From: Streptomyces abyssomicinicus
GTDB lineage: Bacteria > Actinomycetota > Actinomycetes > Streptomycetales > Streptomycetaceae
Direction of reading: 5' to 3'
NCBI RefSeq assembly: GCF_008974245.1
Contig: NZ_BBZI01000005.1
Location: 158,180 to 222,179 of the forward strand
Length of the DNA: 64,000 nt
Shown here: one piece after another, positions 1 through 7,265 of the stretch
How positions within the stretch are numbered: the first letter of the stretch is position 1
How the letters are laid out: each line of letters starts with the position of its first letter
Made by a program: the position numbers and the translations under genes
Notes under the pieces: model-generated
Database searches by the model: none
Seen by the model: the letters and a program-made list of their open reading frames with translations, nothing else
Told to the model about the DNA's origin: nothing

Positions 1-502
1 TTCCGGTGGTGGGGCGGGTGGGTCTGGCGATGCCGAAGTCGATGACGACGGGGCCGGTGTCGGTGAGGAGGACGTTGGCGGTCGACAGGTCGCGGTGGAT
101 GAAGTTGGCGGTGTGGATGTCGTGGAGTGCGGTGGCGAGTCCCGCGGCGAGGTGGAGGACGGTGTCCGGCGGGAGAGCGGTGGTGGCCGTCAGGGCGCGG
201 TGGAGGGTGGGGCCGTGGTGGAACTCGTAGGCCAGCCAGGGGATTCCGGCGTCGGCGTCGGCGTCGACGACTCGGGCGGTGTGGGGGCTGTGGATTCTTC
301 GGGCGGCGACGGCTTCACGGTGCAGGCGTTGGCGGAAGGTGTCGTCGTAGGCGGCGAAGGTGTCACGGACGAGTTTGACCGCGACGAGGCCGCCCGTGGG
401 GTCGGTGGCCAGTAACACGCGGCCCATGCCGCCCTCGCCGAGTACCGCGCGGGTCCGGTACGGCCCGACCGTGCGCGGATCGGACGGCGTCAGGTCCCAC
501 AC
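1..502 (-). CDS. Serine/threonine protein kinase, N-terminal part (runs off window start)
   Basis: This is a eukaryotic-type (Hanks-type) protein kinase read leftwards; its C-terminal part lies outside the window. Visible motifs, in order, are a glycine loop GEGGMGRV at about residues 22-29, the ATP-binding lysine in VAVK at about 43, the catalytic HRDL followed by an Asn four residues later, and the metal-binding DFG near the window edge. All active-site residues seen so far are intact. I chose the GTG start at 500-502 because GGGGGAGG lies just upstream of it. Family members phosphorylate Ser/Thr on protein partners and often carry extracellular sensor domains after a membrane helix; whether this one does cannot be seen. 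No gene lies between it and the next terminator. Confidence 0.9.
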   Translation of the reverse strand, partial: MWDLTPSDPRTVGPYRTRAVLGEGGMGRVLLATDPTGGLVAVKLVRDTFAAYDDTFRQRLHREAVAARRIHSPHTARVVDADADAGIPWLAYEFHHGPTLHRALTATTALPPDTVLHLAAGLATALHDIHTANFIHRDLSTANVLLTDTGPVVIDFGIARPTRPTTG

Positions 503-879
503 GGACGACCTCCCCCTGATGAAGGTGGTGCGACTTGACTTCGTTCCTGACGATCGTGGCCGGTTCTTCTGCGACCGGGAGTGCGCGTCACTGTAGTGGA
601 TGATGAACAGGGCCCGTTGGGGTTCCGGCCAGCTGTCGCTCGCTCTGCACCAGGCGTGTACCGCGCCGCGACATTGGTCACGCGACCGATGGGCGGCGAC
701 GGTCGGTTCCCGCGGAAGGTGCCGGAACTCCACGCAGGGCGAGGCGTTCACCGGGCTCGGGCGGCCCCCCGGGGCTCCGGCGGGCCCCTGGGCTCCGGTG
801 CCGGCCCGGTCGTCAGGATGCGCCGGTTCGTCACCACGCCGGCGTCAGTGAGAAGTGTCGCGTCCGCCGGGGACGGCGG
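503..879. other. Gene-free stretch
   Basis: About 380 bases lie between the kinase start and the terminator hairpin. Open frames here are short, have no ribosome binding site and match nothing I recognise. The right-hand side of the kinase promoter presumably lies in the first 100 bases, but I cannot place -10/-35 boxes with confidence. Confidence 0.5.
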
Positions 880-920
880 ACGACCGCGGGCCGGCCGGAG
901 AACCGGCGGCCCGCGGTCGT
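880..920 (-). terminator. Rho-independent-type hairpin after the vanillate operon
   Basis: A near-perfect GC hairpin has 13-bp outer arms (ACGACCGCGGGCC and its complement) around a short imperfect inner stem. It begins about 20 bases past the stop of the leftward transporter gene, where a terminator for that operon is expected. There is no U-tract, as is common in Streptomyces. Confidence 0.75.
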
Positions 921-940
921 GAGGAACACGCCGGCGGAGG

Positions 941-2287
941 TCAGGCCGCGGCGAGCGTCTCCTTCGCCGCCGGAGCCGCGGGACGGGACTCCGGGTCGTA
1001 CCGGCGCAGGCCCACCAGGACCGCCGCGCAGAGGGCGACCACCACGGCGGCGCCGATGTAGAGCTGCGTCGCCGAGGCGCCCGCGTCCTTGAGCATGCCG
1101 GCGACGGTGGGGGAGAGGATGGCGCCGATGCGGCCCATGCCGAGCGCCCAGCCCATGCCGACGCTGCGGACGTTGGCCGGGTAGAGCGGCGGGCCGACCG
1201 TGTAGGCGCCCGCGATGCAGCCGTTGATCAGGGCTCCGACGACGACGCCGACGGCGAACCCGAGCCACAGGGTCGAGGTGCTCAGGATGAAGACGATCAT
1301 CATCGCGGCGGAGAGCAGGGAGAAGCCGATCAGCACCGCACGCGGTGTGCGCACTCGGGCGGCGACGCCGTAGAGGACCGAGCCGACCGTGCCGCCGATG
1401 GAGATCGCCATTCCGGCGGTCACGGCCGCGCTCTCGGAGAGGCCCTCCTCGACCAGGAGCGTGGGCGTCCAGCTGTTGACGAAGTAGAAGCCGAACATGA
1501 TGGTGATGAAGGTGAGCCAGAGCAGGACCGTCGGGGTCAGCAGTTGCTTGAGCCATCCCGAGCCGGCCCGCCCGGTCTCCGTCCGCGCGGCGGCCGCACG
1601 GTCGAGGTCTGCGTCGGTGACGGGCTCCATACGCATCCGGGCCAGCGTCCTGTTGATCCGCTCCAGCGCGTTGCCCGGCCGGCGCTGCTCGAGGAAGGCC
1701 ACCGACTCGGGCAGCACCACGGCGATCACGATCAGGGCGAACAGGGTCCCGATACCGCCGGCGTAGAAGACGACGCGCCAGTCGCCGCCCACGACGGTCT
1801 TGGCGACCAGGCTCGCCGCGGTGGCGCCGATGCCGTACCCGGCGGTGTAGATGCCGATGGCCAGACCGCGGTTGCGGGCGTTGGAGAACTCGCTCGCGAT
1901 CACGTTGGTGCTGGCCAGGATGCCGCCGACCCCGATGCCGGTGACGAGGCGGAAGAGGCTCATCACGGTCACGGACGGCGCCATGGCGGCGCCGAACATG
2001 CCGATCGTGCCGAGGGTGAGGCTGATCAGGATCAGCGGGCGCCGGCCGATGAGGTCGGCGAAGGGGGCGAGCAGCATCGAGCCGACCGCCATGCCGATCA
2101 GACCGACCGAGACCAGCAGGCCGAACTCCGAGCCGCTGAGCGCGAACTCCTCGGTGACCGACGGCCCGGTGAAGGCCACCGCCATCACGTCGAAGCCGTC
2201 CAGGCAGTTCATGAAGGTGCACAGGCCGACGATCAGCCATTGGTAGCCGCTCATCGGCGCCTGCGCCATGCGCGCGGTGATGTTCAT
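941..2287 (-). CDS. vanK: MFS aromatic acid:H+ symporter, probable vanillate transporter
   Basis: A 448-residue, 12-helix major facilitator. The first helix carries DGFDVMAVAF, the DGFD signature of the aromatic acid:H+ symporter (AAHS) family (PcaK/BenK/VanK), and the loop after helix 2 carries a GRRP motif. The family imports benzoates and hydroxybenzoates across the cytoplasmic membrane. It is the third gene of a leftward run after the oxygenase and its reductase, with 55 bases between it and the reductase, the same gene set as vanABK of Corynebacterium. The start at 2287 gives the usual short N-terminus before helix 1; the frame is open upstream to 2425, but that part is proline-rich shadow. 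There is no clear Shine-Dalgarno, so translation may depend on upstream genes. Vanillate as substrate is inferred from context. Confidence 0.85.
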   Translation of the reverse strand: MNITARMAQAPMSGYQWLIVGLCTFMNCLDGFDVMAVAFTGPSVTEEFALSGSEFGLLVSVGLIGMAVGSMLLAPFADLIGRRPLILISLTLGTIGMFGAAMAPSVTVMSLFRLVTGIGVGGILASTNVIASEFSNARNRGLAIGIYTAGYGIGATAASLVAKTVVGGDWRVVFYAGGIGTLFALIVIAVVLPESVAFLEQRRPGNALERINRTLARMRMEPVTDADLDRAAAARTETGRAGSGWLKQLLTPTVLLWLTFITIMFGFYFVNSWTPTLLVEEGLSESAAVTAGMAISIGGTVGSVLYGVAARVRTPRAVLIGFSLLSAAMMIVFILSTSTLWLGFAVGVVVGALINGCIAGAYTVGPPLYPANVRSVGMGWALGMGRIGAILSPTVAGMLKDAGASATQLYIGAAVVVALCAAVLVGLRRYDPESRPAAPAAKETLAAA

Positions 2288-2342
2288 GGGTGTGGGTGTC
2301 CAGGTGGTGAGGGATCCGGGCGTACGCGGTGGTGCGGCCGGG

Positions 2343-3374
2343 TCAGGTGAGGCGGAGGGAGAGGACGGCGGGGGCGACGGGGTCGCCGGGGCCGTCGCCG
2401 GACCCCGCGGGGGTCGCCACCGCACGGGAGACGCAGAGGCAGAGGCTGTGCGAGCGGTCCTTCTGGGAGTCGCTCAGGAACACGTCGCGGTGGTCGACGG
2501 TGCCGGTGGAGCCGACCACCTTCGCCAGGCACAGCCCGCACTCGCCCTTGCGGCAGTCCGAGAGCGTCTCGACGCCGGCCGCCTCGAGGGCGTCCAGGAT
2601 CGAGGTGTCGGGTGCGACGGTGACCTCCCGGCCGAGGTCGGGGAGGCGGACCAGGAACTCCTCGGCCGGGTACCGGCCGCTGGAGCCGAAGGTCTCGAAG
2701 CGCAGGTTGGTCGCCGGCAGGTCGTGCTCGGCCCAGCTCCGCGAGACGGCGTTCATCAGCCCGATCGGGCCGCACATGTAGAGCTCGGTGCCCGCCGCGG
2801 CGGGCGTGCGGGAGATGGTGGCGACGAGGTCGTCCACGTCCAGCCCGGTGCCCTCCGCGTCGACGTGGACCCGCACCCGGTCGCCGTGCTCGGCGACCAG
2901 CTCGTCCAGGTACGCCATCACGGCGCGGCTGCGGCCGACGAGCCGCAGCTCGTAGTCGGCGCCGCGGCGGCGCAGCGCGGAGGCCATCGCCACCAGCGCG
3001 GTCACGCCGATGCCGCCGGCGACCAGGACGTACCGGGTCGCGCCGACCGCGAGCGGGAAGTTCTGCAGCGGTCCGGTGACCGTCAGCTCGTCCCCGGCCC
3101 GCAGCCGGTGCATCGCCGCCGAGCCGCCGGACGAGGTGGGGGAGAGCCGCACGCTGAGCGTCAGCCGCCGGCCGCCGTCCTCGGAGCGCACCACGGAGTA
3201 GGAGCGCACCCGGCGGACGCCGTTGGCGGTCTCCACCTCGACGTCGATGTGCGTGCCGGGCGCGGCGTGCTCGGGCCGCTCCGGCGCCAGGACGACCCGG
3301 CGGACGCCCTCGGCGACGTCGGAGACCTCGACCACCCGGGCCCGCTGTCGACGGGCCTGCGTCTGCACTGCCAT
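2343..3374 (-). CDS. vanB: Vanillate O-demethylase reductase subunit
   Basis: A 343-residue reductase of the phthalate dioxygenase reductase class, which passes electrons from NAD(P)H through flavin and a 2Fe-2S cluster to a Rieske oxygenase. In order it has a flavin-binding RSYS at 57-60, a nucleotide-binding GGIGVT at 120-125, CGP at 201-203, and a C-terminal plant-type ferredoxin domain with C274, C279, C282 and C312. The C-terminal placement of the ferredoxin is typical of VanB. It starts one base after the stop of the oxygenase gene, so the two are probably translated together. The C-terminus extends about 20 residues past the last cysteine without recognisable features. Confidence 0.9.
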   Translation of the reverse strand: MAVQTQARRQRARVVEVSDVAEGVRRVVLAPERPEHAAPGTHIDVEVETANGVRRVRSYSVVRSEDGGRRLTLSVRLSPTSSGGSAAMHRLRAGDELTVTGPLQNFPLAVGATRYVLVAGGIGVTALVAMASALRRRGADYELRLVGRSRAVMAYLDELVAEHGDRVRVHVDAEGTGLDVDDLVATISRTPAAAGTELYMCGPIGLMNAVSRSWAEHDLPATNLRFETFGSSGRYPAEEFLVRLPDLGREVTVAPDTSILDALEAAGVETLSDCRKGECGLCLAKVVGSTGTVDHRDVFLSDSQKDRSHSLCLCVSRAVATPAGSGDGPGDPVAPAVLSLRLT

Positions 3375-3375
3375 G

Positions 3376-4509
3376 TCAGGCCCCCTGACCTGCGGCAGGC
3401 GCGGTGGAGGGGCGTCCCTCGGCCGCGAGCATGCGCTCCAGGATCCGGCGCACCCACATGCCGCCGGCGTCGATGTTGAGGCTGTAGAACTCGTGGCCGG
3501 GGTTGGCGTCGATGGCGCGCTGCTGGGCGCGCAGCATCTCCTCGTCCTCGCCGAACACCCCGTGCACCGCCTGCCGCAGCTGGGTGGTGATCGTCTGGCT
3601 CTCCAGGCGGTAGTTGCGCATGAACGCCCAGAAGTAGTGGGAGGTGCGGTCGGTCTCGGGGGTGATCGTGTTCATCACGTACCCGTTGACGCCCTGGCTG
3701 CGGTCGCCCTCGGGGGCGCCCGTGCCCGCCTTCGCCACGCCGACGTCGATGCTGATCGTGCCCGGCGCCTCGAAGGTGATGATCTGCCAGCGGTCGACCT
3801 TGCCGGAGAAGCCGGGGAACTTGTCGCGCATGTTCTTCAGCCAGAACGGAGGCGCGTCGATGTCCCGCATCCACCGGGTGACGGTCACCGTGTCGCCCTG
3901 GTGGGTCACGTCGAACTCGGCCTCGGACAGTTCCTCCTGGCCGATGCTCGAGGAGTGCACGAACTCCTCGTGGGTGAGGTCCATGAGGTTGTCGAGGATG
4001 AGCTGGTAGTTGCATTCGGCGTGGATCGTCTCGCCGTCGCCCGCCCAGGCCGGGTCGTCCATCCGGCCCATGTCCGGAACCCTGGCCGGGTCGGCCAGGT
4101 CCGGGTCGCCGACCCAGACCCAGACGTAGCGGTGGCGCTCGACGACCGGGTAGGAGGGGACCACCGCGCTGGGGTTGATCGTCTCCTGCGCGGGCATCCC
4201 GGTGCAGCGGCCCGTCGCGTTGTAGCGGAGGCCGTGGTACGGGCACTGCAGCTCGTCGCCGAGGATCCTGCCCATCGACAGCGGCGCCAGCCGGTGCCAG
4301 CAGGCGTCCGCGAGGGCCACCGCACGGCCCTCGGTGTTGCGCCACAGGGCCAGCGGCACGCCGGCGACCGTCCGGGCCAGCGGCTGCCTGCCGGTGACCT
4401 CGTGGTCCCATGCGGCGACGTACCAGGCGTTGCGGGGGTAATTGAAGATCTTCGCCGCAGCGGTGGCCGGTGGCGCGGTGGCAGGCAGGGGGGAGGCGGT
4501 GCGGGACAT
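3376..4509 (-). CDS. vanA: Vanillate O-demethylase oxygenase subunit (Rieske)
   Basis: A 377-residue Rieske non-heme iron oxygenase expected to demethylate vanillate to protocatechuate and formaldehyde. The Rieske 2Fe-2S ligands are C70-W-H72 and C89-P-Y-H92; the mononuclear iron site is the DLTHEEFVH segment (two His). The start at 4509 is preceded by AGGGAG at the right distance; the open frame extends to 4551, but that region belongs to the promoter. The gene is first in a leftward operon with the reductase and an AAHS permease and is divergent from a PadR regulator, the arrangement known for vanillate genes in Corynebacterium. Related oxygenases acting on other methoxy-aromatics (veratrate, syringate) cannot be excluded from sequence alone. 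Confidence 0.88.
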   Translation of the reverse strand: MSRTASPLPATAPPATAAAKIFNYPRNAWYVAAWDHEVTGRQPLARTVAGVPLALWRNTEGRAVALADACWHRLAPLSMGRILGDELQCPYHGLRYNATGRCTGMPAQETINPSAVVPSYPVVERHRYVWVWVGDPDLADPARVPDMGRMDDPAWAGDGETIHAECNYQLILDNLMDLTHEEFVHSSSIGQEELSEAEFDVTHQGDTVTVTRWMRDIDAPPFWLKNMRDKFPGFSGKVDRWQIITFEAPGTISIDVGVAKAGTGAPEGDRSQGVNGYVMNTITPETDRTSHYFWAFMRNYRLESQTITTQLRQAVHGVFGEDEEMLRAQQRAIDANPGHEFYSLNIDAGGMWVRRILERMLAAEGRPSTAPAAGQGA

Positions 4510-4555
4510 GGAACTCCCTATGAAGAGAGGTACGTGTTGTGCGGGCCACAAACTA

Positions 4556-4569
4556 ACTATCGATATAGT
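4556..4569. promoter_or_regulatory. Candidate PadR (VanR) operator
   Basis: An inverted repeat, ACTAT and ATAGT separated by four bases, lies in the 107-base gap between the divergent oxygenase and PadR genes. It is the most AT-rich and only clear dyad in that gap. PadR regulators bind dyads of this general size; assignment to this regulator is inference from position. Confidence 0.5.
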
Positions 4570-4616
4570 GAGATGACAAGGGTGTGTAGCTTGGCTTTTT
4601 CGGAGGGGGAGGTCCC

Positions 4617-5201
4617 TTGTCGCTGCGTTACGCGCTGATCGCGCTGCTGACCGGCCGGCCGATGACCGGGTACGACATCTCGAAGAGCTTCAGCCGCTCG
4701 GTGGCCCACGTCTGGCACGCCCCGGACTCGCAGATCTATCCCGAGCTCAACCGGATGGAGCGCGACGGGCTGCTCACCTCGGTCGAGGTGCGGTGGGGCA
4801 AGAAGGGGACGAAGAAGGAGTACCACGTCACCGACGCCGGCCTGGCCGACTTCCGGGCGTGGATGGAGGCCCCGCTGACGCCGCTGCGGCAGCGCGACCC
4901 GGCGTACCTCAAGGCGGCCTACTTCGACTTCGCCGACCCCGCGTCGGTGCGCGAGCAGCTACGGCAGCAACAGGCCTACTGGGAGGAGCAGTTGAGCATG
5001 CTCGAGGACACCCGGGCCGCCCTGCTCGACCGCACCCACCCGACCCTGGCGGCCCGCCTCTCCACCCTGGACGGCCGCGACGCCGAGCTGGCGGTGCGCT
5101 ACAAGGTGTACGCCTACGACGGCCTGATCGCCCGCGCCCGCACCGAACTGACCTGGATCGCCGAGGGGTTCGCCCTCGTCGACGAGCTGCACGGCGCCTG
5201 A
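4617..5201 (+). CDS. vanR: PadR-family repressor of vanillate genes
   Basis: A 194-residue PadR regulator. Residues 1-85 form the winged helix (GYDISKSF, then YPELNRMERDGLL) and the C-terminal half is a helical dimerisation domain. PadR proteins such as VanR of Corynebacterium repress aromatic catabolism genes and release DNA on binding the phenolic acid. The gene is divergent from vanA with a dyad in the shared promoter. The start is an unusual TTG at 4617, chosen because GGAGGGGGAGG precedes it by five bases and the protein then begins exactly at the conserved first helix. Confidence 0.85.
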   Translation: MSLRYALIALLTGRPMTGYDISKSFSRSVAHVWHAPDSQIYPELNRMERDGLLTSVEVRWGKKGTKKEYHVTDAGLADFRAWMEAPLTPLRQRDPAYLKAAYFDFADPASVREQLRQQQAYWEEQLSMLEDTRAALLDRTHPTLAARLSTLDGRDAELAVRYKVYAYDGLIARARTELTWIAEGFALVDELHGA

Positions 5202-5223
5202 CCGACCCCCCCGGGGGCCGCCC

Positions 5224-5261
5224 TTGACTTGGAGCGCGCTCCAGCGCCTAGCGTCCGGGTC
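5224..5261 (+). promoter_or_regulatory. MerR-type promoter with 19-bp spacer
   Basis: A -35 TTGACT (5224-5229) and a -10 TAGCGT (5249-5254) are separated by 19 bases. Inside the spacer is a perfect 14-bp palindrome, TGGAGCGCGCTCCA (5230-5243). An overlong spacer with a centred dyad is the hallmark of promoters activated by MerR-family proteins. Transcription would begin close to 5261, at the ATG of the next gene, which implies a leaderless mRNA. Confidence 0.7.
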
Positions 5262-6239
5262 ATGCAGACACCTCAGCACCGGATCGGATCGGGTCACGGC
5301 GCCCGCAGCACTGCGGACGACGTCCTGGGCGGGACCGACCTGTCCGGCAGCACCGCGATCGTCACCGGCGGCCACTCGGGACTGGGCCTGGAGACGACCC
5401 GCGCCCTGGCGGCGGCCGGAGCACACGTCGTCGTCCCCGCCCGGCGGAGGGCGGCCGCCCAGGAGGCGGTGAAGGGCATCGACGGCGTCGAGACCGACGA
5501 CCTCGACCTCTCCGACCTCGACAGCGTCCGCGCCTTCGCCGAACGCTTCCTGGCCTCGGGCCGCGAGGTCGACATCCTGATCAACAGCGCCGGAGTGATG
5601 GCCTGTCCCGAGACGCGGGTCGGACCGGGCTGGGAGGCGCAGTTCGCCGTCAACCACCTCGGTCACTACGCGCTGGTCAACCATCTCCGGCCGGCGTTCG
5701 CCCGCGGTGGCGCGCGCGTGGTGGCCGTGTCCTCCGGCGCCCACGGCATCACCGGCATGCGCTGGGACGACGTGCACTTCGAGCGCGGCTACGACCGGTG
5801 GCAGGCGTACGGGCAGGCGAAGACGGCGAACGTGCTGTTCGCCGTGCGGCTCGACGCGCTCGGCCGCGACGCCGGGATCCGGGCGTTCGCCGTGCATCCG
5901 GGCAGCATCCTCACCCCGCTGCAGCGCCACCTCGCGAAGGAGGAGATGGTGGAGGCGGGATGGATCGACGAGAACGGCGACCCGGCCGACCCCACCTTCA
6001 AGACACCCGGGCAGGGCGCGGCCACGCAGGTGTGGGCGGCGACCTCTCCCCGGCTGACCGGCATGGGCGGCGTGTACTGCGAGGACTGCGACGTGGCCGA
6101 GCCGGCCCGCGACGGCGTGGAAGGGGGCGTGCACGCACACGCCACCGACCCCGCGCAGGCGGCGCGCCTGTGGACGCTGTCCGCCGAGCTCACGGGCGTC
6201 GACGCGTTTGCGACGGCGGACGCGGGCCGCGAGGGCTGA
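5262..6239 (+). CDS. SDR-family NAD(P)-dependent oxidoreductase
   Basis: A 325-residue short-chain dehydrogenase/reductase of the longer, retinol dehydrogenase-like type. It shows the cofactor motif TGGHSGLG at about 39-46, NSAGV (NNAG variant) and the catalytic YGQAK (YxxxK). The substrate cannot be told. I chose ATG 5262 rather than the upstream GTG at 5229 because the latter lies inside the MerR-type promoter, whose -10 box is only seven bases before 5262; the mRNA is then probably leaderless. The gene is followed by a MerR-family gene, but that gene's own promoter dyad has a different sequence, so another MerR protein may control this enzyme. Confidence 0.85.
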   Translation: MQTPQHRIGSGHGARSTADDVLGGTDLSGSTAIVTGGHSGLGLETTRALAAAGAHVVVPARRRAAAQEAVKGIDGVETDDLDLSDLDSVRAFAERFLASGREVDILINSAGVMACPETRVGPGWEAQFAVNHLGHYALVNHLRPAFARGGARVVAVSSGAHGITGMRWDDVHFERGYDRWQAYGQAKTANVLFAVRLDALGRDAGIRAFAVHPGSILTPLQRHLAKEEMVEAGWIDENGDPADPTFKTPGQGAATQVWAATSPRLTGMGGVYCEDCDVAEPARDGVEGGVHAHATDPAQAARLWTLSAELTGVDAFATADAGREG

Positions 6240-6341
6240 GACGGCTCCCCTCGGCATGGTTCCGCCCGTCGTGCGGTGGCCGGGCGCGGGCCCGCCGAGG
6301 GGGATGCCCGTCCCCTCCCGCGGAGCCGGGCGGGCCCCGGG

Positions 6342-6372
6342 TTGACCCTCCCCTTACGTCAGGCTTCAGGCT
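6342..6372 (+). promoter_or_regulatory. Probable autoregulated MerR promoter
   Basis: TTGACC (6342-6347) and CAGGCT (6367-6372) are separated by 19 bases, with the near-palindrome CCTTACGTCAGG (6352-6363) centred in the spacer. This is the MerR/TipA promoter geometry and lies directly before the MerR gene. The -10 box is a weak match, as expected for an activator-dependent promoter. Confidence 0.55.
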
Positions 6373-6396
6373 GTGTCCCGACGAAAGGGCAGGTGG

Positions 6397-7197
6397 ATGA
6401 GCTACTCCGTGGGGCAGGTCTCGGCCTTCGCCGGGGTGACGGTGCGCACGCTGCACCACTACGACAGGACGGGGCTGCTCTCGCCCGGTGACCGCAGCCA
6501 CGCGGGCTACCGGCTCTACGGTGAGGCCGACCTGGTCCGTCTCCAGCAGATCCTCTTCTACCGTGAACTCGGCTTCCCCCTGGACGAGATCGCCTCGATC
6601 CTCGAGGATCCGCAGGCGAATCCCGTGGAGCGGCTCCGGGCCCGGCAACGGCAGTTGAGCGAGGAGATCGCCAGACTGCAACGGCTGGCCGAGGTGGCCG
6701 AACGGGCGATAGAGGTCCAGGGGACCGGGGTCTCCCTGACGCCTCAGGAACGCTTCGAGGTCTTCGGCGAGATCACCTTCGACCTGAGCTACGCCACCGA
6801 GGCGGAGCTGAAGTGGGCCCACTCCGAGGGGCAGCGCGAGGCGATGGCGCGCGCGACCGCCCACACCAAGGAGGACTGGCGCCGCCTGATGCGCGAGGCC
6901 ACCGCCTGGCGCGCGGAGCTGCTCGCGGCCTTCGACGAGGGGGAGCCGAGCGACGGCGAGCGGGCCATGGACCTCGCCGAGGAGCACCGCCTGCACGTCT
7001 CCCGCTGGTTCACCGCCTGCCCGCCCGACATGCACCGGCGCATCGCGGACGACTTCGTCACCGACCCGCGCGCGTTCGCCCTGGTCGTGCCGCCGTCCCA
7101 GCAACGACCGGGCCTGGCCGCCTACATGTGCAGGGCTGTCCACGCCAACGCGGTCCGCCACGCGGGCGGCCGGACCGACGCCGAGGAGGACCGCTGA
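6397..7197 (+). CDS. TipA-like MerR-family regulator
   Basis: A 266-residue regulator. The N-terminal winged helix (YSVGQVSAFAGVTVRTLHHYD, then GYRLY) is classic MerR and is followed by a dimerisation helix at about 75-110. The C-terminal half matches the TipAS antibiotic-recognition fold, ending in the pattern C-P-P-D-M-H ... D-P-R-F/A ... G-L-A-x-Y ... A-N-A. TipAL of Streptomyces captures thiopeptide drugs in this domain, so this protein may sense a drug-like compound. ATG 6397 is preceded by AAAGGGCAGG; an in-frame GTG at 6373 overlaps the promoter. The stop overlaps the start of a 22-codon frame that leads into a glycosyltransferase, so regulator and enzyme are probably coupled. Confidence 0.85.
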   Translation: MSYSVGQVSAFAGVTVRTLHHYDRTGLLSPGDRSHAGYRLYGEADLVRLQQILFYRELGFPLDEIASILEDPQANPVERLRARQRQLSEEIARLQRLAEVAERAIEVQGTGVSLTPQERFEVFGEITFDLSYATEAELKWAHSEGQREAMARATAHTKEDWRRLMREATAWRAELLAAFDEGEPSDGERAMDLAEEHRLHVSRWFTACPPDMHRRIADDFVTDPRAFALVVPPSQQRPGLAAYMCRAVHANAVRHAGGRTDAEEDR

Positions 7198-7265
7198 TGT
7201 CCGTCGGGGGGACCGATGAAGTCCGTCGGGGAGGACCGCTGATGTCCGTCGAGGAGAACCGATGA
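7197..7265 (+). CDS. 22-residue bridging ORF between MerR and glycosyltransferase genes
   Basis: ATG 7197 overlaps the MerR stop (TGATG) and is preceded by a strong GAGGAGG. The frame (MSVGGTDEVRRGGPLMSVEENR) ends in TGA that overlaps the glycosyltransferase ATG (ATGA). It therefore joins the two genes by stop/start overlaps. It is built from a local duplication (the sequence GAGGACCGCTGATGTCCGTC occurs twice, 44 bases apart), so each copy supplies a Shine-Dalgarno and a start codon. The role is probably translational coupling rather than a functional peptide; this is inference. Confidence 0.45.
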   Translation: MSVGGTDEVRRGGPLMSVEENR

